Shown here one piece after another: positions 4,072-6,197 of a DNA stretch of 6,197 nucleotides. The notes under the pieces were generated by a model. It made no database searches. It was given only the letters and a program-made list of their open reading frames with translations, and had not been told where the DNA came from. Every line of letters begins with the position of its first letter. The first letter of the stretch is position 1. Source of the DNA: Chthoniobacterales bacterium (GTDB taxonomy: Bacteria; Verrucomicrobiota; Verrucomicrobiia; Chthoniobacterales; UBA10450); the NCBI GenBank assembly GCA_013697365.1, contig JACCXA010000266.1, forward strand, positions 1 through 6,197, written 5' to 3'. The position numbers and the translations under genes are program-made.

Positions 4072-5230
4072 AAGCGACTTGCTGCGTGAACGACGTGGGC
4101 GAGGCCAGCACGATCTGCCCTGTTAGGGTCAACTCGTGGACGGCCTGGTAGATCTTCATCTCGCAAACGGAGAGCTTCTTGTAGAGATCGTCGAGGGGGA
4201 TCATGCGGACGAGGGGAAGTTTCCAGATTGCCTGGGCGACGGCATGAAGGCCGGGGGGGATGTCATCGAGTCGCAGGTCGGGATTCTGCCGCTGGAGGGT
4301 CGCGAAACCGTCCGGCATCTCGGCGCGGAGAGCTTGGAATTCGTCCCGTGCTTGCAGAGCGGTGATCAACATTTCTGTCGAGCTGCGCATCAATCCGCCC
4401 GCCTGAATCGATTGGCTGACGCGCGCGTCGCCTGAGAAAAAGGTAAAAGTCCCGCGCAGATCATCGGCCAGAAAGAGCTGCCAAAATGCTTCTTCGCCGA
4501 TGAGGTGTTGAAATTGCCCGCCGCGTGGCACTCCGCCGTCGAAGAAAAAAGCGGCAACCATCTCGCGGTCTTCGTCTAGGATCGACAGTTCCCCTGTCTG
4601 GGAAGAATTCACGATCGTCTGATAGATCGTGACTAGGTCGAAATTGGCGAGGTTTCCGCTCAGCTCGAGACAATGGCTGTGCAAGATGGCCGCTTCCGTG
4701 GCTTGAAGGAGACGCTGGGCCAATTGCCCGGAAAGGTAGCGGAAAAACGATGGGACCCGTTCCAAGATCTTCGGAAAACTCTCCCGCTCAAACACGCGCA
4801 GACTGACTGGTTCACACGCGCGCACCAGGTTCTTTCGCGGGAGTTCGGTGAGCGTTTCCACATCGCCAAAAATGTCCCCGCGCGACAGATAGGTCCCGAT
4901 CACGGCCCGGCCCGGATCGGGAGGAATCTCCACCATTCCCCGGTTGATGATGAAGAGCGAGTCGCTCGCTTCGCCGGCGCGATAGATGATCTCGCCAGCC
5001 GGGAGATGACGGACCTGCGACAGTTCGCCCAAGGCCTTTAGCTCCAGCGGCCGGAGCAAAGTGCAGAAAGCGAAAAAGTCGTGGCTGCCCATTCCGCGGC
5101 TTCTAGAGCAGGACTCGTGCAGAGGCGCAGCTTTGCCCTTGGCCAGTGCACGGGCACCCCGTAAAGGCTGCTCCGCTAGTCCTTTGCGGCTCGCGGCGTA
5201 GTCTGCGACCCTTTTTGGCAGGCTTTGCAT
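4070..5230 (-). CDS. cyclic nucleotide-binding domain protein with PATAN/DUF4388 domain
   Basis: This is a 386-residue cytoplasmic signalling protein. Residues about 52-165 form a CRP-like cyclic nucleotide-binding domain (LKALGELSQVRHLPAGEIIY, then LFIINRGMVE). Its phosphate-binding-cassette region is GDIFGDVETLTELPRKN (118-134): the canonical Glu is Asp (FGD), and the Pro-Arg pair (131-132) is kept. A helix follows (about 160-185). Residues about 191-270 fit PATAN/DUF4388 (GNLANFDLVTIYQTIV, TGELSIL, AAFFFDGGVPRGG, IGEEAFWQLF, GTFTFFSGD). The remaining C-terminal part is helical, with no DNA-binding HTH visible, so it is not a CRP-type activator. The ATG at 5230 has GGAGG 9 nt upstream. The alternative ATG at 5092 (Met47) sits just before the conserved domain, has a -10-like box upstream, and would remove a basic, family-less 46-residue extension. 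The ligand and output are unknown. Confidence 0.85.
   Translation of the reverse strand: MQSLPKRVADYAASRKGLAEQPLRGARALAKGKAAPLHESCSRSRGMGSHDFFAFCTLLRPLELKALGELSQVRHLPAGEIIYRAGEASDSLFIINRGMVEIPPDPGRAVIGTYLSRGDIFGDVETLTELPRKNLVRACEPVSLRVFERESFPKILERVPSFFRYLSGQLAQRLLQATEAAILHSHCLELSGNLANFDLVTIYQTIVNSSQTGELSILDEDREMVAAFFFDGGVPRGGQFQHLIGEEAFWQLFLADDLRGTFTFFSGDARVSQSIQAGGLMRSSTEMLITALQARDEFQALRAEMPDGFATLQRQNPDLRLDDIPPGLHAVAQAIWKLPLVRMIPLDDLYKKLSVCEMKIYQAVHELTLTGQIVLASPTSFTQQVA
5102..5110 (-). promoter_or_regulatory. candidate extended -10 for a short form of the CNB protein
   Basis: On the minus strand TGC (5110-5108) is followed by TCTAGA (5107-5102), 9 nt before the ATG at 5092. It lies inside the longer reading frame. 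If real, it would drive a leaderless message starting at Met47. Confidence 0.25.
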
Positions 5231-5239
5231 CCCAGGATT

Positions 5240-5244
5240 CCTCC
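5240..5244 (-). promoter_or_regulatory. Shine-Dalgarno supporting the long start of the CNB protein
   Basis: GGAGG on the minus strand lies 9 nt before the ATG at 5230, the same spacing as the lipoprotein site. It argues for the long form, but it sits in the 26-nt gap to the divergent glycosyltransferase start, which leaves little room for a promoter. Confidence 0.45.
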
Positions 5245-5256
5245 GTTAATTGCTAG

Positions 5257-6197
5257 ATGCTCCGGGTAGCCTACCTCTTTGAGCGCTTCCCATCGTTCAA
5301 CCAGACGTTCTGCTATCGCGAGGTGGCCGAACTGATTCGTCAGGGCGTCGAGGTCACTGTCTTCTCGATCCGCCGACCCGCCGGAGAGCTGCCACAGAAA
5401 TGGGACGAACAAGTTCTCCGTCGCGTCACCCATCTGCCGGGCGAAACTGAACTGGTGGCCTTTGTTGACCGTGCCGTCCGTGAGGGCAAACTCGGCCCGT
5501 CCGTTCTCCGGTCCTTACGGGAATGGGACCGCCAACCCGATTTCCTTCGCCTGTTTCAGGCGGTATTCGTCGGGCTGCAGCTGGAACGAGAGGAAATAGG
5601 GCGCGTTCATGCGCATTTCGCAGGGTTGGCAGCGCGCACCGCATACTGGGTGAACCAATTCTTTGGGATCGACTTTAGTCTAACGGCGCACGCGAATGAC
5701 ATCTTCGCACCGCGGGATTTTGTCGTCAGCCTGGAGAAAATCTTCGCTGCAGCAAAAGCAATCGTGACGGTGAGCGACTACGCGGTGGAACAGTTGAAAC
5801 GGGACTTCCCGCACCATGCCGCCAGGGTCCACCGGGTCTATAACGGCGTGGATACGGCTTCGTTTCAAACCGCCGATTTCGCCGCTGACCTGCCAACCAT
5901 TCTTGCGATCGGCCGGCTTATCGAGAAAAAGGGGTTCGCGGACCTCGTCAGCGCTTGCGCACGGCTGAAAGAGAGTGGCCGCAGGTTCACCTGCAAAATT
6001 ATCGGCGAAGGGCCGTTGCATGGCGTGTTATCAAAACAAATCGCGGACGCGGATTTGATGGGAGAGGTGCATCTCGTCGGACCACGCTCCGAGGGTGAGA
6101 TAGTAAATCAGCTCGCTAACGCGACGGTCTTTGTCCTCCCATGCACCCTCGAAGCAGATGGCCGGATGGACAATCTCCCGACCGTCATCATGGAGGC
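5257..6197 (+). CDS. GT4-family glycosyltransferase, 5' part (runs off the right edge)
   Basis: From ATG 5257 the frame is open without a stop to the window end (313 codons plus 2 bases), so the C-terminus is missing. The product is a GT-B fold retaining glycosyltransferase of the WcaL/exopolysaccharide type, expected to act on the cytoplasmic membrane face and add a sugar from a nucleotide donor. Evidence: N-terminal MLRVAYLFERFPSFNQTF with a Rossmann-like start, RVHAHFAGLAARTAYW (116-131), FSLTAHANDIFA (140-151), VSDYAVEQL, VYNGVDTASF (194-203), the C-terminal domain start ILAIGRLIEKKGFADLV (215-231), KIIGEGPL and VHLVGPRSEGEI (271-282). The acidic (D/E)X7E donor-site motif is D305...E313 in DGRMDNLPTVIME, with Asp in the first place. 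There is no Shine-Dalgarno before the ATG; it is divergent from the CNB gene. It probably belongs to a capsule, exopolysaccharide or O-antigen gene set to the right. Confidence 0.92.
   Translation, partial: MLRVAYLFERFPSFNQTFCYREVAELIRQGVEVTVFSIRRPAGELPQKWDEQVLRRVTHLPGETELVAFVDRAVREGKLGPSVLRSLREWDRQPDFLRLFQAVFVGLQLEREEIGRVHAHFAGLAARTAYWVNQFFGIDFSLTAHANDIFAPRDFVVSLEKIFAAAKAIVTVSDYAVEQLKRDFPHHAARVHRVYNGVDTASFQTADFAADLPTILAIGRLIEKKGFADLVSACARLKESGRRFTCKIIGEGPLHGVLSKQIADADLMGEVHLVGPRSEGEIVNQLANATVFVLPCTLEADGRMDNLPTVIME

Noticed and set aside
4136..5041. Plus-strand open frames opposite the CNB/PATAN gene (4136-4435 and 4673-5041)
   Set aside because: Both are antisense to recognised CNB and PATAN domains and show no family signature or ribosome-binding site.
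5176..6021. Minus-strand open frames opposite the glycosyltransferase
   Set aside because: The plus strand reads as one continuous GT4 protein with all expected motifs through this stretch; the minus frames are shadows.

Overview
The window looks like chromosomal DNA from an uncultured, free-living Gram-negative bacterium. It is moderately GC-rich, genes are tightly packed on both strands, and one protein carries a lipoprotein signal. The gene content recalls soil Verrucomicrobia (Spartobacteria/Chthoniobacterales-like): a lone TonB-plug protein, a family 4 uracil-DNA glycosylase with a variable N-terminal region, and a cyclic-nucleotide-binding plus PATAN/DUF4388 protein. That placement is inference from resemblance, without any search. 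I see no CRISPR array, transposase, integrase, origin or rRNA.

Layout. Positions 1-104 (minus) hold the 5' half of a tRNA whose anticodon loop is enlarged and whose 3' half is not found in the window. Positions 105-342 are non-coding and contain inverted repeats. A small minus-strand hypothetical gene (343-612) is followed by a hairpin-bearing spacer. A plus-strand gene (804-1373) encodes a signal peptide and a TonB-receptor plug but almost no barrel. It converges on a family 4 uracil-DNA glycosylase (1493-2299, minus), which is divergent from queA (2318-3298, plus; queuosine synthesis). A YciA-like acyl-CoA thioesterase follows (3355-3777, plus). A hairpin at 3783-3800 separates it from a convergent two-gene minus-strand unit: a CNB/PATAN protein (4070-5230) and a small lipoprotein (3808-4056). 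The right edge holds the first 313 codons of a GT4 glycosyltransferase (5257-6197, plus), whose stop codon lies outside the window.

How the genes relate. Most are housekeeping or single-function genes with no evident shared pathway. The one convincing multi-gene unit is the CNB/PATAN gene plus the lipoprotein, joined by a 13-nt gap and a Shine-Dalgarno sequence that overlaps the upstream stop codon. The glycosyltransferase may open a surface-polysaccharide cluster to the right.

No clear new multi-gene system is visible. The points most worth checking are the disrupted tRNA, the barrel-less plug protein, a Cys-to-Ser change at an expected Fe-S ligand of the glycosylase, and a recurring extended -10-like motif 8-9 nt before three start codons, which suggests leaderless transcripts.
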